Positions 8,183 to 16,477 are shown, counted from the stretch's first letter. The stretch: DNA of 64,000 nucleotides from Halodesulfovibrio sp. (GCF_015482765.1 NZ_JADMLB010000059.1:62001-126000); one strand, 5' to 3'. The notes: generated from the sequence alone by a model not told the origin. Translations and numbers: made by a program.

Positions 8183-9205
8183 ATGCGCCAGGTAACCGTT
8201 ACTGAACATCTCTTATTGCATCAAACAAAGACTCCTGATGCTTCCGGTAAGTTTACTGCACTTTTTTATGATTTAATTTTGGCTGCGAAAACCATTTCTA
8301 AGACAATGAACAAAGCTGGTTTGCTCGATATTTTGGGGGCAACTGGTGAAATTAATGTTCAAGGTGAACAAGTTCAGAAGTTAGATGCGTACGCCAACCG
8401 TGTGCTTATTCACCGTATGGAGCGAACTGGTGTTCTTTGTGCTATAGCCTCCGAAGAAAATGCAGATTTTATCCGTATTCCAGAGCAGTTTAAAAAGGGT
8501 GAATATATCCTCATCTTTGACCCGCTCGATGGTTCATCTAATGTCGATGTTAACGTTAACGTTGGAACTATTTTTTCTATCCTGAGAAGAAAATCTCCTT
8601 CGAATAATGATGTAACATTATGTGATGTTTTGCAGAGTGGTGTCGAGCAAGTTGCTGCTGGCTATTTCCTTTATGGCCCATCGACAATGCTTGTGTATTC
8701 TACTGGTGATGGCGTGCATGGATTTACCCTTGATCCAAGCGTCGGGGAGTTTTTATTGTCGCATCCTGACCTACGTATTCCTGAGCAAGGTAAAGTTTAC
8801 TCTGTAAATGAAGGCTACTATAAGTACTGGGATGATGCGACCCGTGAAGCTATTGAGTACTTTAAGGGTGAGAATAACCCATTAGGCAAGCCTTACTCCG
8901 CTCGTTATATCGGGTCACTGGTAGCAGATTTTCACAGGGGGCTTTTGAACGGCGGTATCTATATGTACCCTGCGGATTATCGCAATCCAGGTAAACCTAA
9001 GGGCAAGCTTCGTTATTTATGTGAAGCCTCTCCTTTGGCGTACCTTGCGGAACAGGCTGGTGGTGCTGCAACAGATGGTATAACTCGAATTTTAGAATTA
9101 CAGCCTGAAGAACTTCATGAAAGAGTTCCGTTATTTATTGGTTCTAAGCATGATGTTGAAGCAGTTACTGATATTTACAAAAAGAGCCGTAAGGCATCTA
9201 AATAG
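8183..9205 (+). CDS. fbp: Class I fructose-1,6-bisphosphatase
   Basis: The 340-residue cytosolic enzyme removes the 1-phosphate of fructose 1,6-bisphosphate in gluconeogenesis. Diagnostic segments are the metal-binding [13 protein letters not shown] near residue 115 and the active-site [21 protein letters not shown] near residue 280. The EEN motif (SEENADF) that supplies metal ligands is also present. The length is usual for the class. TAGGAG precedes the ATG. It fits with the PEP synthase and pyruvate carboxylase in this window, giving a route from C3 acids to hexose. It is followed 28 bases later by tsaD. Confidence 0.96.
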   Translation: MRQVTVTEHLLLHQTKTPDASGKFTALFYDLILAAKTISKTMNKAGLLDILGATGEINVQGEQVQKLDAYANRVLIHRMERTGVLCAIASEENADFIRIPEQFKKGEYILIFDPLDGSSNVDVNVNVGTIFSILRRKSPSNNDVTLCDVLQSGVEQVAAGYFLYGPSTMLVYSTGDGVHGFTLDPSVGEFLLSHPDLRIPEQGKVYSVNEGYYKYWDDATREAIEYFKGENNPLGKPYSARYIGSLVADFHRGLLNGGIYMYPADYRNPGKPKGKLRYLCEASPLAYLAEQAGGAATDGITRILELQPEELHERVPLFIGSKHDVEAVTDIYKKSRKASK

Positions 9206-9233
9206 TAGTGGTTATTAGGCCACGGATATATGT

Positions 9234-10319
9234 ATGCTTACGTTAGGTATTGAATCTTCATGCGATGAGACCGCATTTGCACTTGTTCATGATGGAAAAC
9301 TTGTAGATAGTGTCATTTCTACTCAGATAGATATTCATGCTCTTTTTGGCGGTGTTGTTCCGGAAATTGCTTCCCGTGAACACTATCGTCTGATCGGGCA
9401 TCTGTATGACTCTTTGTTAGAGAAAACAGGAATTAATTTTGAGCAGATAGATAATGTCGCTGTTTCCCGTGGTCCCGGCTTGTTAGGGAGTCTTTTAGTT
9501 GGTGTCGGATTTGCGAAAGGCCTTGTTGCCGGAACAGATAAAAAGCTCATTGGTGTGAATCATCTTCATGCACACCTATTAGCTGCTGGCTTGGAACAAG
9601 ATATTCAATTCCCTGCACTTGGTTTGCTGGTTTCCGGTGGGCATACACAGATTTTCTTAATTAACTCCGCTGATGATTTTGTGGAGCTTGGTAAAACGTT
9701 GGATGACGCTGCGGGTGAGGCCTTTGATAAGGTCGCTAAAATGTTGAATATGCCATATCCAGGCGGTAAATATATTGACCAGCTTGGCAAATTGGCAACT
9801 CCAGATAAGAAGCGTTTTACACGGCCATACCTTGACAATACAAATCTAAACTTTAGTTTCAGTGGGTTGAAGACGGCTTTAAGCTTGTACATTGATGCTC
9901 ATTCCCATTTAAAATTACCTAGTCTTAATGATGTTGATGACCTTTTTAATGGGAAAAGGGATGTTGCAGAGCTTGCAGAGTTATGTGCCTCTTTTAATTT
10001 TACTGTTGCTGACACGTTGCGAGTGAAAATGCAGCGTGCCATTGATCAACGTAAGGAGCAGGGCGGTTCCGTTAACAGTATAATTGTTGCTGGCGGTGTT
10101 GCTGCGAACAGTGTAATTCGTAACACTATGTTAGACTTGGCTGCTAAGAATAGTATTGGATTAACACTGCCTTCATTTAGTCTGTGTACAGACAATGCTT
10201 CTATGGTTGCTTATATGGGTGAACAATTAATACTTAAGGGCTATTCACATGGTTTGGATTTAGATGCCATTCCGCGTGGTAGAAAGATTCCGCAGGACTA
10301 TCTGCGTAGTTTGTGTTAA
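9234..10319 (+). CDS. tsaD: tRNA N6-threonylcarbamoyladenosine transferase subunit
   Basis: The 361-residue ASKHA-fold enzyme transfers the threonylcarbamoyl group to A37 of ANN-decoding tRNAs together with TsaB and TsaE. It begins with the classic LGIESSCDETAFALV. The metal-binding HLHAHLLA is near residue 107, and the nucleotide-site VSGGHTQ and VAGGVAANS motifs are present. A loop around residues 225-245 (LPSLNDVDDLFNGKRD) is somewhat longer than in E. coli. The ribosome site (GGATAT) is weak. Its partners are not in the window. Confidence 0.96.
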   Translation: MLTLGIESSCDETAFALVHDGKLVDSVISTQIDIHALFGGVVPEIASREHYRLIGHLYDSLLEKTGINFEQIDNVAVSRGPGLLGSLLVGVGFAKGLVAGTDKKLIGVNHLHAHLLAAGLEQDIQFPALGLLVSGGHTQIFLINSADDFVELGKTLDDAAGEAFDKVAKMLNMPYPGGKYIDQLGKLATPDKKRFTRPYLDNTNLNFSFSGLKTALSLYIDAHSHLKLPSLNDVDDLFNGKRDVAELAELCASFNFTVADTLRVKMQRAIDQRKEQGGSVNSIIVAGGVAANSVIRNTMLDLAAKNSIGLTLPSFSLCTDNASMVAYMGEQLILKGYSHGLDLDAIPRGRKIPQDYLRSLC

Positions 10320-10354
10320 AAATTAAAGGGTGAGCCGGAAAACTCTGCTCACGC

Positions 10355-10383
10355 TTGACACTGTCTAATAGGCTTACTATTTG
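10355..10383 (+). promoter_or_regulatory. Promoter of the trxA-trxB-bamD unit
   Basis: TTGACA (10355-10360) and TATTTG (10378-10383) are 17 bases apart. The predicted start of transcription falls at about 10390, exactly at the first base of the following hairpin. A 6-bp repeat GTGAGC/GCTCAC lies just upstream (10330-10352). Confidence 0.6.
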
Positions 10384-10389
10384 TAGTTT

Positions 10390-10423
10390 TCAGCAAATAT
10401 AACCTCCTGTAGATATTTGCTGA
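10390..10423 (+). promoter_or_regulatory. 5' leader hairpin of trxA with anti-Shine-Dalgarno loop
   Basis: Bases 10390-10400 (TCAGCAAATAT) pair perfectly with 10413-10423, an 11-bp stem. The 12-base loop holds CCTCCT (10403-10408), complementary to the trxA ribosome site AGGAG at 10473-10477. There is no T run, so it is not a terminator. At the 5' end of the message it may stabilise the RNA or mask translation of trxA by loop pairing. This is a sequence reading without experimental support. Confidence 0.5.
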
Positions 10424-10483
10424 GTTCTGAACGTAATGGTCACATGACCAAGTTTTTAATGTTTAGTAAAAAAGGAGCGAACA

Positions 10484-10807
10484 ATGGCTGCTCAAGTAAC
10501 AGATAGCAATTTTGAAGCTGAAATTCTCGAATCTAAAATCCCTGCGTTGGTGGATTTTTGGGCTCCTTGGTGTGGCCCATGCCGTGCAATGGGACCTGTA
10601 ATCGACGAGCTTGCTGCTGAGTATGAAGGCCAGGTTCGTATCGTAAAAATGAATGTTGATGAAAACCCAGGTACTCCGAGCAAGTACGGTATCCGTGCTA
10701 TTCCTACCATTATCCTTTTTAAAGATGGTGAAGTGCTTGAGCAGGTTACTGGCGCAGTTTCTAAAAGCAGCATTCAGGATATGATTACCAAGAAGGCTCT
10801 TGGCTAA
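10484..10807 (+). CDS. trxA: Thioredoxin
   Basis: The 107-residue cytosolic disulfide reductant has the active site WCGPC with Cys30 and Cys33, the cis-proline segment (AIPTI) near residue 74 and normal length. It reduces ribonucleotide reductase, and in sulfate reducers probably other thiol enzymes as well. AAGGAG lies six bases before the ATG. The stop TAA shares its last A with the ATG of trxB, so reductase and substrate are translationally coupled. The leader upstream carries a notable hairpin. Confidence 0.97.
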   Translation: MAAQVTDSNFEAEILESKIPALVDFWAPWCGPCRAMGPVIDELAAEYEGQVRIVKMNVDENPGTPSKYGIRAIPTIILFKDGEVLEQVTGAVSKSSIQDMITKKALG

Positions 10808-11730
10808 TGAAAAAGTACGATTGCTTTGTAATCGGGGGCGGTCCGGCTGGAATGACGGCCGCCCTTTATCTTCTTAGGTCGGGGGTGACAGTGGCGATGG
10901 CTGAAAAGCTGACGCCTGGCGGACAAGTTCTGCAGACCGAGGAAGTAGAGAACTACCCGGGCTTTCCAAAAGGGGTTAAAGGGTACGAACTCGCGGATGT
11001 TTTTGCAGAGCATCTCGAGGGGTACGAACTGGATCGTTATAGTGAGCCAGTTACCTCTCTTCAACATGCGCATGGTGCGAATAAACTTAAAGTGGGTGAT
11101 CAAGAGATTATTGCCCGTTCTGTCATTATTTGTACTGGCGCTCGTTACAAAAAGCTTGGTCTCCCTAATGAAGAGTTTTTGACAGGCAAAGGCGTATCTT
11201 ATTGCGCTTTGTGTGACGGTAACTTTTTTAGAAATCAAACAGTCGCTGTAGTTGGTGGTGGTAATTCTGCTTTAGAAGAGTCCCTCTATCTGGCGAAGTT
11301 GGTAAAAAAACTGTATCTCATCCATCGTCGGGAAGGCTTTCGTGCTGCAAAGTACTATCAAGATAAGATCAAAGCCTCTCCAATTATTGAAGTTGTAAAA
11401 AACACCATTGTCAAAGAGTTGCATGGTGAGAACGGCTTGACCGGGGTACTCGTTAAGAACTTGAAAACTGAAGAAGAGCAAGTGCTGCCAGTAGATGGCC
11501 TGTTTGTTTTTGTTGGTTATGAGCCAAACAAGGAGCTGTTGCCTGACGGCTTGCAGACCGACGAAACAGGTTTCATTTTAACAGATATTGAAATGCGTAC
11601 AAACCTTCCGGGAATCTTTGCTTCCGGTGATTGTAGGGCAAAGCAATGTCGTCAGGTTACTACTGCGGTTGGTGATGGTGCAACTGCAGCAAACTCTGCC
11701 TTCCTTTACTTGGAACAACTCAATGCGTAG
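10807..11730 (+). CDS. trxB: Thioredoxin reductase
   Basis: The 307-residue flavoprotein passes electrons from NAD(P)H through FAD to thioredoxin. The FAD-binding GGGPAGMTAA starts at residue 10 and the redox pair is CALC (Cys133, Cys136). The second nucleotide motif is GGGNSALEE, followed by HRREGFRA, the basic stretch expected of NADPH-preferring forms. The C-terminal FAD motif is GIFASGDCR. CALC differs slightly from the common CATC/CAVC but keeps both cysteines. It overlaps trxA by one base and bamD by eight, so all three are one operon. Confidence 0.96.
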   Translation: MKKYDCFVIGGGPAGMTAALYLLRSGVTVAMAEKLTPGGQVLQTEEVENYPGFPKGVKGYELADVFAEHLEGYELDRYSEPVTSLQHAHGANKLKVGDQEIIARSVIICTGARYKKLGLPNEEFLTGKGVSYCALCDGNFFRNQTVAVVGGGNSALEESLYLAKLVKKLYLIHRREGFRAAKYYQDKIKASPIIEVVKNTIVKELHGENGLTGVLVKNLKTEEEQVLPVDGLFVFVGYEPNKELLPDGLQTDETGFILTDIEMRTNLPGIFASGDCRAKQCRQVTTAVGDGATAANSAFLYLEQLNA

Positions 11731-12454
11731 AACGCTGCTTCGCTTTTTAGCTATTCTCCCTCTGTTAAGTGTTTTATCTGGTTGCGGTATCATTGACTAT
11801 TTTTACCTGCCGCCCCCTGAGGATACAGCTCAGGAAATTTTTGAAGCTGGTAACGATGCTATGCGTGACAAAAACTACGCGCAGGCAAAAGAGTACTTTA
11901 ATACTCTTAAAGACAAATATCCGTTCAGTCCGTATGCAATTGAGTCTGAACTTTCCTTGGCTGATGCGTACTTCCTCGATGGTGACTATTTGTTAGCCGT
12001 TGATTCATACAAGGAATTTGAGTCGTTACATCCACGTCACAAGGCAATTCCATATGTATTGTTCCAAATTGGTAATGCAAACTTGGAAAGCTTTGTTTCA
12101 ATTGACCGCCCTCAGGATAACGTTGCTGAAGGGTATGAATATTTGACCCGCCTAAAGGAATCTTATCCTGGAAGCGAGTATGCAGAAAAAGCCACAGAGT
12201 TAATGCAACGTGCTCGCAAGCTTATGGCTGCTCATGAAGTCTATGTTGCAGACTTCTACTGGAGACGCGAGAGCTATGGTTCTGCTTATGAGCGTTACAA
12301 ATATGTGATGCAGAATTTTAAAGACGTTCCAGATTATCAGGAGTACGTTAAAGAGCGTGCTCGACTTTCCTACCTTAAAAAGACTGAGCAAGAAGCGGAA
12401 ATTCTTCGCGAACAGGATCAAGGATCATGGAAAGATTATTTTGACTGGTTGTAA
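11723..12454 (+). CDS. bamD: BamD/ComL-like outer membrane assembly lipoprotein
   Basis: The 243-residue lipoprotein has an N-terminal signal and lipobox LSGC with Cys21, then five TPR-like hairpins (for example AKEYFNTLKDKYPFSPYAIES), the layout of BamD, the essential lipoprotein that works with BamA in inserting outer-membrane barrels. The true start is the ATG at 11723, eight bases inside trxB; a longer frame without a signal peptide exists but is not credible. The link to thioredoxin genes is unusual and may reflect only shared transcription. A bidirectional terminator follows. Confidence 0.9.
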   Translation: MRRTLLRFLAILPLLSVLSGCGIIDYFYLPPPEDTAQEIFEAGNDAMRDKNYAQAKEYFNTLKDKYPFSPYAIESELSLADAYFLDGDYLLAVDSYKEFESLHPRHKAIPYVLFQIGNANLESFVSIDRPQDNVAEGYEYLTRLKESYPGSEYAEKATELMQRARKLMAAHEVYVADFYWRRESYGSAYERYKYVMQNFKDVPDYQEYVKERARLSYLKKTEQEAEILREQDQGSWKDYFDWL

Positions 12455-12473
12455 TATACTTATTCAACTGAAT

Positions 12474-12515
12474 TAAAAAAAGCCTGTGTAACTATCGTTA
12501 CACAGGCTTTTTTTG
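12474..12515. terminator. Bidirectional intrinsic terminator
   Basis: A 12-bp perfect stem (12481-12492 with 12497-12508) has a 4-base loop, seven A before and seven T after. It separates the converging bamD and Crp/Fnr regulator genes. Confidence 0.92.
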
Positions 12516-12519
12516 TGCG

Positions 12520-13212
12520 TTATGAGGAAAGTCCTAGCTCAGCACATTGTTCCAAGAGGCTTCTGTCAAGGATGTGAACATGGCGTCCGTCAGTAGATAT
12601 TATGCCTTGTTCATTCATTCGTTTTAGTGTTCTTGAAAGTGCTTCTGGGGTTGCCCCTATGACCTTTGCGAGTTCTTTGTGGGACATTGGTAGGTAAATG
12701 GTAGATTGATCGGAAGATATAGTTTGTGGATCGAGCTTTGCTATAAATGTTGCTATACGCTGAGGGACTTCTTGAAGGGAGAGTGTGCCCGCCAATTCCA
12801 TTGCATCTCGTAGGCGTTCAGAGACCTTTTGAAGCATAGAGAAAAGAAAAGCGGTGTCTTTATCAGCCGCTGCAAAAAAGCTTTGTTTTGAAATTGAAAC
12901 AACACGGCAAGGAGTTAAAGCTGCAGCTGTGACAGGAAAAGGTTTTTTCCTGAATGTAGAGCACAGGCAAAATGGCTCCCCGTCAGTCAGAACAAAAAGT
13001 GTTTGCTCTTTTCCTTCTGGCGAACTTTTGTACAATTTGGCAGTTCCATTTAGCAGGATATATAATCCAGAAGGAGATTCGCCTTCTCCAATAATGATCT
13101 CTTTGGCTTTGTAGGTCATTTCAACAGCGCCGTTTAAAAGGATGGGAAAGATCGTTGTAGGAACATCAGCAAAAAGTGGGAGTTCCTGAAAAGCTTGCTC
13201 TAATGTTTTCAT
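12520..13212 (-). CDS. Crp/Fnr-family transcriptional regulator
   Basis: The 230-residue protein has an N-terminal cyclic-nucleotide-type effector domain (residues 20-135) and a C-terminal winged helix with recognition segment GATPEALSRTLKRM near residue 190. The effector domain has Cys82 and Cys84 in FCLCS and a few other cysteines, but no N-terminal Fnr-type cluster motif, so the signal (heme, cAMP or redox) is uncertain. It is divergent from the octaheme cytochrome pair, and a TTGAT-N4-GTCAA box lies 12 bases before its start. That position suggests autoregulation and control of the cytochrome operon; this is inference. Confidence 0.88.
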   Translation of the reverse strand: MKTLEQAFQELPLFADVPTTIFPILLNGAVEMTYKAKEIIIGEGESPSGLYILLNGTAKLYKSSPEGKEQTLFVLTDGEPFCLCSTFRKKPFPVTAAALTPCRVVSISKQSFFAAADKDTAFLFSMLQKVSERLRDAMELAGTLSLQEVPQRIATFIAKLDPQTISSDQSTIYLPMSHKELAKVIGATPEALSRTLKRMNEQGIISTDGRHVHILDRSLLEQCAELGLSS

Positions 13213-13223
13213 TTTATGCCCTG

Positions 13224-13237
13224 TTGATATATGTCAA
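13224..13237. promoter_or_regulatory. Fnr/Crp-type box between the regulator and the cytochrome operon
   Basis: TTGATATATGTCAA is symmetrical except for one central pair and differs from the Fnr consensus TTGAT-N4-ATCAA at one base. It abuts the regulator gene, so binding would probably repress it. A second perfect palindrome, ATACCA-T-TGGTAT, lies at 13261-13273. Nearer the cytochrome start, an imperfect hairpin (AGCCCCGTT with AACGGGCT, about 13315-13353) is in the leader. Confidence 0.5.
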
Positions 13238-13418
13238 TGCGCAATAATATCTTTTGGTTAATACCATTGGTATGTTCTAGAGGTATTTCTACAAGTTACG
13301 CGATGGTAGCTAAAAAGCCCCGTTAGCTCAATCCCTTTTGAAAACGGGCTGGTTTAGTATTGTTTTTAATACTATCGCAAAAAATCCGCTTTTTTTAGAG
13401 CAAGAACGGAGGTTAGTT

Positions 13419-15074
13419 ATGCTGACTAGGTTAAACACGAGCCTTTCGCGATTTGTCCTAGTGTTGGCAGCGTGTGTCGCAGTAAGTTTTTTGGAAGTTT
13501 CATTAGCTATTGCAAATCAATTAACCTTTGAGCCTGAAAAGACATATGGGGCCGAACAGGCTCGTAAGGTGTCACGTCCTACAACACGCTGGGTGACTAC
13601 TGATCACAGTCGTCATCCTGTTTTACAGCAAGAGTTTTCATCACCTGAAGAGGTTACTAGGGCATGTTTGACCTGCCATAATGAAGCATCGAATCAAATT
13701 CATCAAACAATCCATTGGACGTGGATTGATCCAGCTGACAGTGAACGTCTAATGGGGAAGAATGGCTTAACGTTGAATAATTTTTGTATTTCAATTCATT
13801 CCAATGAGCCGCGATGTACTTCTTGCCATGCGGGGTACGGCTGGAAAGATGGCCAGTTTGATTTCAATAAAGAAGAAGCAGTGGATTGTCTTATTTGTCA
13901 CGATACAACCGGCACGTATGAGAAATTTCCAACAAAAGCCGGTTATCCCGTAGAAGCTCCTACTAAGTTTGGGAAAAAAACGTTTCAACCTCCGAACTAT
14001 ACAGTAATCGCTGCATCTGTTGGTCGGCCTACACGTGCCAACTGTGGTGCCTGTCACTTTTATGGGGGAGGGGGCGATGGCGTTAAGCATGGAGATTTGG
14101 ATTCTTCATTGTATAATCCAAGCCGGCAACTTGACGTTCATATGAATTCAGAAGGGGCTAATTTTACTTGTCAGCGCTGTCATTCTACAGATGCTCATTT
14201 TATTTCAGGAAGGACTTACAAGCAGCCAGCCTTTACCGATCGTAGAAGTCTCATTGAGGACGATTTGGTAAAACGAATTTCTTGTGAATCATGCCATACG
14301 GCAACTCCACATGCTGTTGGACACAAAGCAAACGATCATACGGATAAAGTGGCCTGTCAAAGCTGTCATATTCCAGCTTTTGCAAGGGTAAAACCTACTA
14401 AAATGTACTGGGATTGGTCTACAGCAGGTAAAATGAAGGATGGTAAACCATACAAGGTTAAAGGTGCATTTGGAAAAGCTTCGTATATGACGAAGAAAGG
14501 TCACTTTGTGTGGGAGAAAAATGTTCAGCCTGAATACTTCTGGTACAACGGAAAAATGGATTATCTTTTGGTAACGGATAAAATTGATCCAACAAAGGTT
14601 GTAAAGGTTAATTTTGTTGAAGGTGATAAGGATGATCCAGATTCTCGAATTACTCCGTTCAAAGTGCATAGAGGAAAACAGCCGTATGATTCAGTGAACA
14701 TGACCATGGCTATTCCTCATCTTTTTGGCAAAGACTCTTCTGCATTTTGGAAGGGCTTTGACTGGAATGCCTCACTGACAGCAGGAATGGCTGCGGCTGA
14801 TGTTCCGTATAGCGGTGAGTATGGCTTTGTTGAAACAGAGTATCATTACCCCATTACGCACATGGTTGCTCCTAAGGAAAAGACACTGTCATGCAATGCT
14901 TGTCACGTAAAAGATGGGCGGCTGGCAACTTTGTCGGGGTTCTACATGCCGGGTCGTGATGGGAGTCGGACTGTGGATATTCTTGGGTGGGTTGCAGTCC
15001 TAGCTGCATTGATCGGTGTTATTGTTCACGGTGTGATGCGTGTAATCAGTAAGTCAAAGAGTGAACAGGAGTAA
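13419..15074 (+). CDS. Octaheme c-type cytochrome, tetrathionate reductase (OTR) family, membrane-anchored
   Basis: The 551-residue exported protein has a signal sequence (residues 9-33), eight CxxCH heme motifs (CLTCH, CTSCH, CLICH, CGACH, CQRCH, CESCH, CQSCH, CNACH) and one C-terminal membrane helix near residues 520-542. Number and spacing of hemes fit the octaheme OTR family known from Shewanella, whose members reduce tetrathionate, nitrite or hydroxylamine in vitro; the natural substrate here cannot be decided. The C-terminal anchor and the cytochrome b gene two bases downstream suggest a quinone-linked complex on the outer face of the inner membrane. ACGGAGG six bases before ATG 13419 fixes the start; an upstream in-frame start 27 codons earlier would spoil the signal peptide. 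Confidence 0.9.
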   Translation: MLTRLNTSLSRFVLVLAACVAVSFLEVSLAIANQLTFEPEKTYGAEQARKVSRPTTRWVTTDHSRHPVLQQEFSSPEEVTRACLTCHNEASNQIHQTIHWTWIDPADSERLMGKNGLTLNNFCISIHSNEPRCTSCHAGYGWKDGQFDFNKEEAVDCLICHDTTGTYEKFPTKAGYPVEAPTKFGKKTFQPPNYTVIAASVGRPTRANCGACHFYGGGGDGVKHGDLDSSLYNPSRQLDVHMNSEGANFTCQRCHSTDAHFISGRTYKQPAFTDRRSLIEDDLVKRISCESCHTATPHAVGHKANDHTDKVACQSCHIPAFARVKPTKMYWDWSTAGKMKDGKPYKVKGAFGKASYMTKKGHFVWEKNVQPEYFWYNGKMDYLLVTDKIDPTKVVKVNFVEGDKDDPDSRITPFKVHRGKQPYDSVNMTMAIPHLFGKDSSAFWKGFDWNASLTAGMAAADVPYSGEYGFVETEYHYPITHMVAPKEKTLSCNACHVKDGRLATLSGFYMPGRDGSRTVDILGWVAVLAALIGVIVHGVMRVISKSKSEQE

Positions 15075-15076
15075 TT

Positions 15077-15688
15077 ATGTCTTCCAGAAAGTTATATCTC
15101 TACACTCGTTTTGAAAGGTTTTGGCATTGGGCGCAAGCCTTGTTGATCATTATCTTACTAGTTACTGGCTTTGAGGTTCACGGTACTTTTCGACTTTTAG
15201 GATTCGGTGTGGCCGTATCAATACATAATTTTTGTGCATGGACATGGTTAGTTCTGTATGCGTTCATTGTTTTTTGGATGCTCACAACCGGAGAGTGGCG
15301 GCACTATGTTCCGACATTTGTAAAAATGTTTGAGGTGCTTCAGTACTATATTTCAGGAATCTTTAAAGGAGAACCACACCCCGTACCCAAATCAGAACGC
15401 ATAAAACATAATCCGCTTCAACGGATTACCTATTTGGGAATTGTGTCTGTTTTAGTGCCTTTTCAAATTGTCACTGGTTTCTTGTACTATTTGTATAATG
15501 ATTGGCCTGTGTTTGGGTGGGAGCTGAGTCTTTCTGTGGTGGCAATCTTACATACAGTCGGAGCGTTTGCCATGTTGGTGTTTTTTGTAATCCATGTGTA
15601 CATGACAACGACTGGGCACCATCCTTTCTCACATATTAAAGCAATGTTTACTGGCTATGAGGAATTGGATGAGGACAACGTTGCTTGA
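15077..15688 (+). CDS. Cytochrome b561-type membrane subunit
   Basis: A 203-residue protein with four membrane helices and a DUF4405/PhsC/HyaC-like cytochrome b profile. Histidines at the right places for two hemes include RFWHWAQ near residue 16, VSIHNFCAW, ILHTVGAF and VIHVYMTT. It begins two bases after the octaheme cytochrome gene with AGGAG before its ATG. It probably exchanges electrons between menaquinone and the octaheme subunit. The family also serves hydrogenases and thiosulfate reductases, so the partner assignment rests on gene adjacency. Confidence 0.88.
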   Translation: MSSRKLYLYTRFERFWHWAQALLIIILLVTGFEVHGTFRLLGFGVAVSIHNFCAWTWLVLYAFIVFWMLTTGEWRHYVPTFVKMFEVLQYYISGIFKGEPHPVPKSERIKHNPLQRITYLGIVSVLVPFQIVTGFLYYLYNDWPVFGWELSLSVVAILHTVGAFAMLVFFVIHVYMTTTGHHPFSHIKAMFTGYEELDEDNVA

Positions 15689-15728
15689 TAGGAAATAGGT
15701 AAGGAGTGATTTTTCCTAAAAAATAAAC

Positions 15729-15762
15729 AAAAAAGCCGCTGAAGATTTCAGCGGCTTTTTTG
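15729..15762 (+). terminator. Intrinsic terminator of the octaheme cytochrome operon
   Basis: A 13-bp perfect stem (15731-15743 with 15747-15759) is followed by T residues. It also faces the tRNA-Gln gene on the other strand and could act on both. Confidence 0.88.
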
Positions 15763-15789
15763 TCTTGAATGATCAAGAAAATTGTTGTT

Positions 15790-15865
15790 TGGCTGGGACG
15801 GCAGGACTCGAACCCGCGGATGTCGGGACCAAAACCCGATGCCTTACCAACTTGGCTACGTCCCA
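15790..15865 (-). tRNA. tRNA-Gln (anticodon TTG)
   Basis: On the minus strand the sequence begins TGGGACG and ends CGTCCCA-G-CCA, giving a 7-bp acceptor stem with the U1-A72 pair typical of bacterial tRNA-Gln and an encoded CCA. The anticodon arm TCGGG-TTTTGGT-CCCGA presents TTG. The T arm GCGGG-TTCGAGT-CCTGC is normal. It reads away from the accessory-looking stretch at 16.1-17.2 kb. Confidence 0.97.
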
Positions 15866-16112
15866 GCAGCAGCAACAAGAGCGTGTATAGTGGGGAGTGC
15901 TCTTCTCGTCAAGCAGAAAATATATTTTTTTTATATTTATTGCACGTTAGATTACCTTTTTACGCTCAAGAGAAAGAAGTAAAGACTGTTTGAGCTTTTA
16001 ACTTCTTGAAAATACTTTGTTTTTATATGAGGTGTGAAGTAGGGGCTACACAGAACTCAACTTTTATTTTTTTATTTAAATTTCAAAGCATTTCGAGTCT
16101 CTGCTCATAATA
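15866..16112. other. AT-rich intergenic stretch
   Basis: No gene or clear structure is seen in these 247 bases between tRNA-Gln and the small zinc-ribbon gene. No obvious partial copy of the tRNA 3' end was noticed, which would have marked an integrated element. Confidence 0.4.
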
Positions 16113-16271
16113 TTATCGTAACGCATCAATGTGGAGTGGTCTATGACAATGAGGGCAAACAATGTATGGGCAATGTTTGGTTGTATCTAATAAAGTGTAT
16201 GTCCAGTTTCCTGAGTGCTTCACATAATCAACTAACAGGGCAAAACCACAACTGCAGAATCTTTTTTGCAT
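16113..16271 (-). CDS. Small zinc-ribbon protein, Com-like
   Basis: A 52-residue reading frame with a strong ribosome site (GAGGT just before ATG). The protein starts MQKRFCSCGFALL and has cysteines at 6, 8, 34, 39 and 42 (CSCG and CPHC), the layout of a short treble-clef or rubredoxin-like zinc ribbon. The general form recalls phage Com proteins, which control translation by binding mRNA, but no specific motif proves that. It lies downstream of a CI-like repressor and of a structured element with a terminator-like hairpin, so its expression may be conditional. Confidence 0.65.
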   Translation of the reverse strand: MQKRFCSCGFALLVDYVKHSGNWTYTLLDTTKHCPYIVCPHCHRPLHIDALR

Positions 16272-16307
16272 AATTACCTCGTTGTTTATAAAAGTTAACA
16301 GGTGGTG

Positions 16308-16333
16308 GCTAATAAAAGCCAGTGAACTGGCTT
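16308..16333 (-). terminator. Terminator-like hairpin ahead of the zinc-ribbon gene
   Basis: AAGCCAGT and ACTGGCTT (16316-16333) form an 8-bp stem; on the minus strand it is followed by TTATT, making TTTTATT after the GGC. It sits between the structured element and the zinc-ribbon start, 45 bases before the ATG, where it could act as an attenuator. On the plus strand it lacks a T run. Confidence 0.5.
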
Positions 16334-16341
16334 AAAGGGGG

Positions 16342-16477
16342 GTAACATGCCTGTATAGCGAGCGTGCTGGAAAAGCATACGTTGTAGAGGCGCTTTTTTT
16401 GCGTGGTAGCACTGTTACTAATTCCTACGGTTGATGGTGTTCATAGGAATAATTTGTACACCATACAGGCATGTTAC
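16342..16477 (-). ncRNA. Structured element: 15-bp inverted repeats enclosing two further hairpins
   Basis: GTAACATGCCTGTAT (16342-16356) and its exact reverse complement (16463-16477) close a 136-bp unit. Inside are a 7-bp hairpin (16421-16427 with 16444-16450) and a second arm (16364-16368 with 16408-16412, then 16371-16376 with 16392-16397), making a three-way junction. Read as minus-strand RNA, the closing helix extends to 19 bp with two G-U pairs, which the other strand cannot form. The second arm mildly favours the plus strand, so the strand is not settled. It may be a riboswitch-like leader, a small RNA, or a tiny MITE-like element; I see no target-site duplication. Confidence 0.5.
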
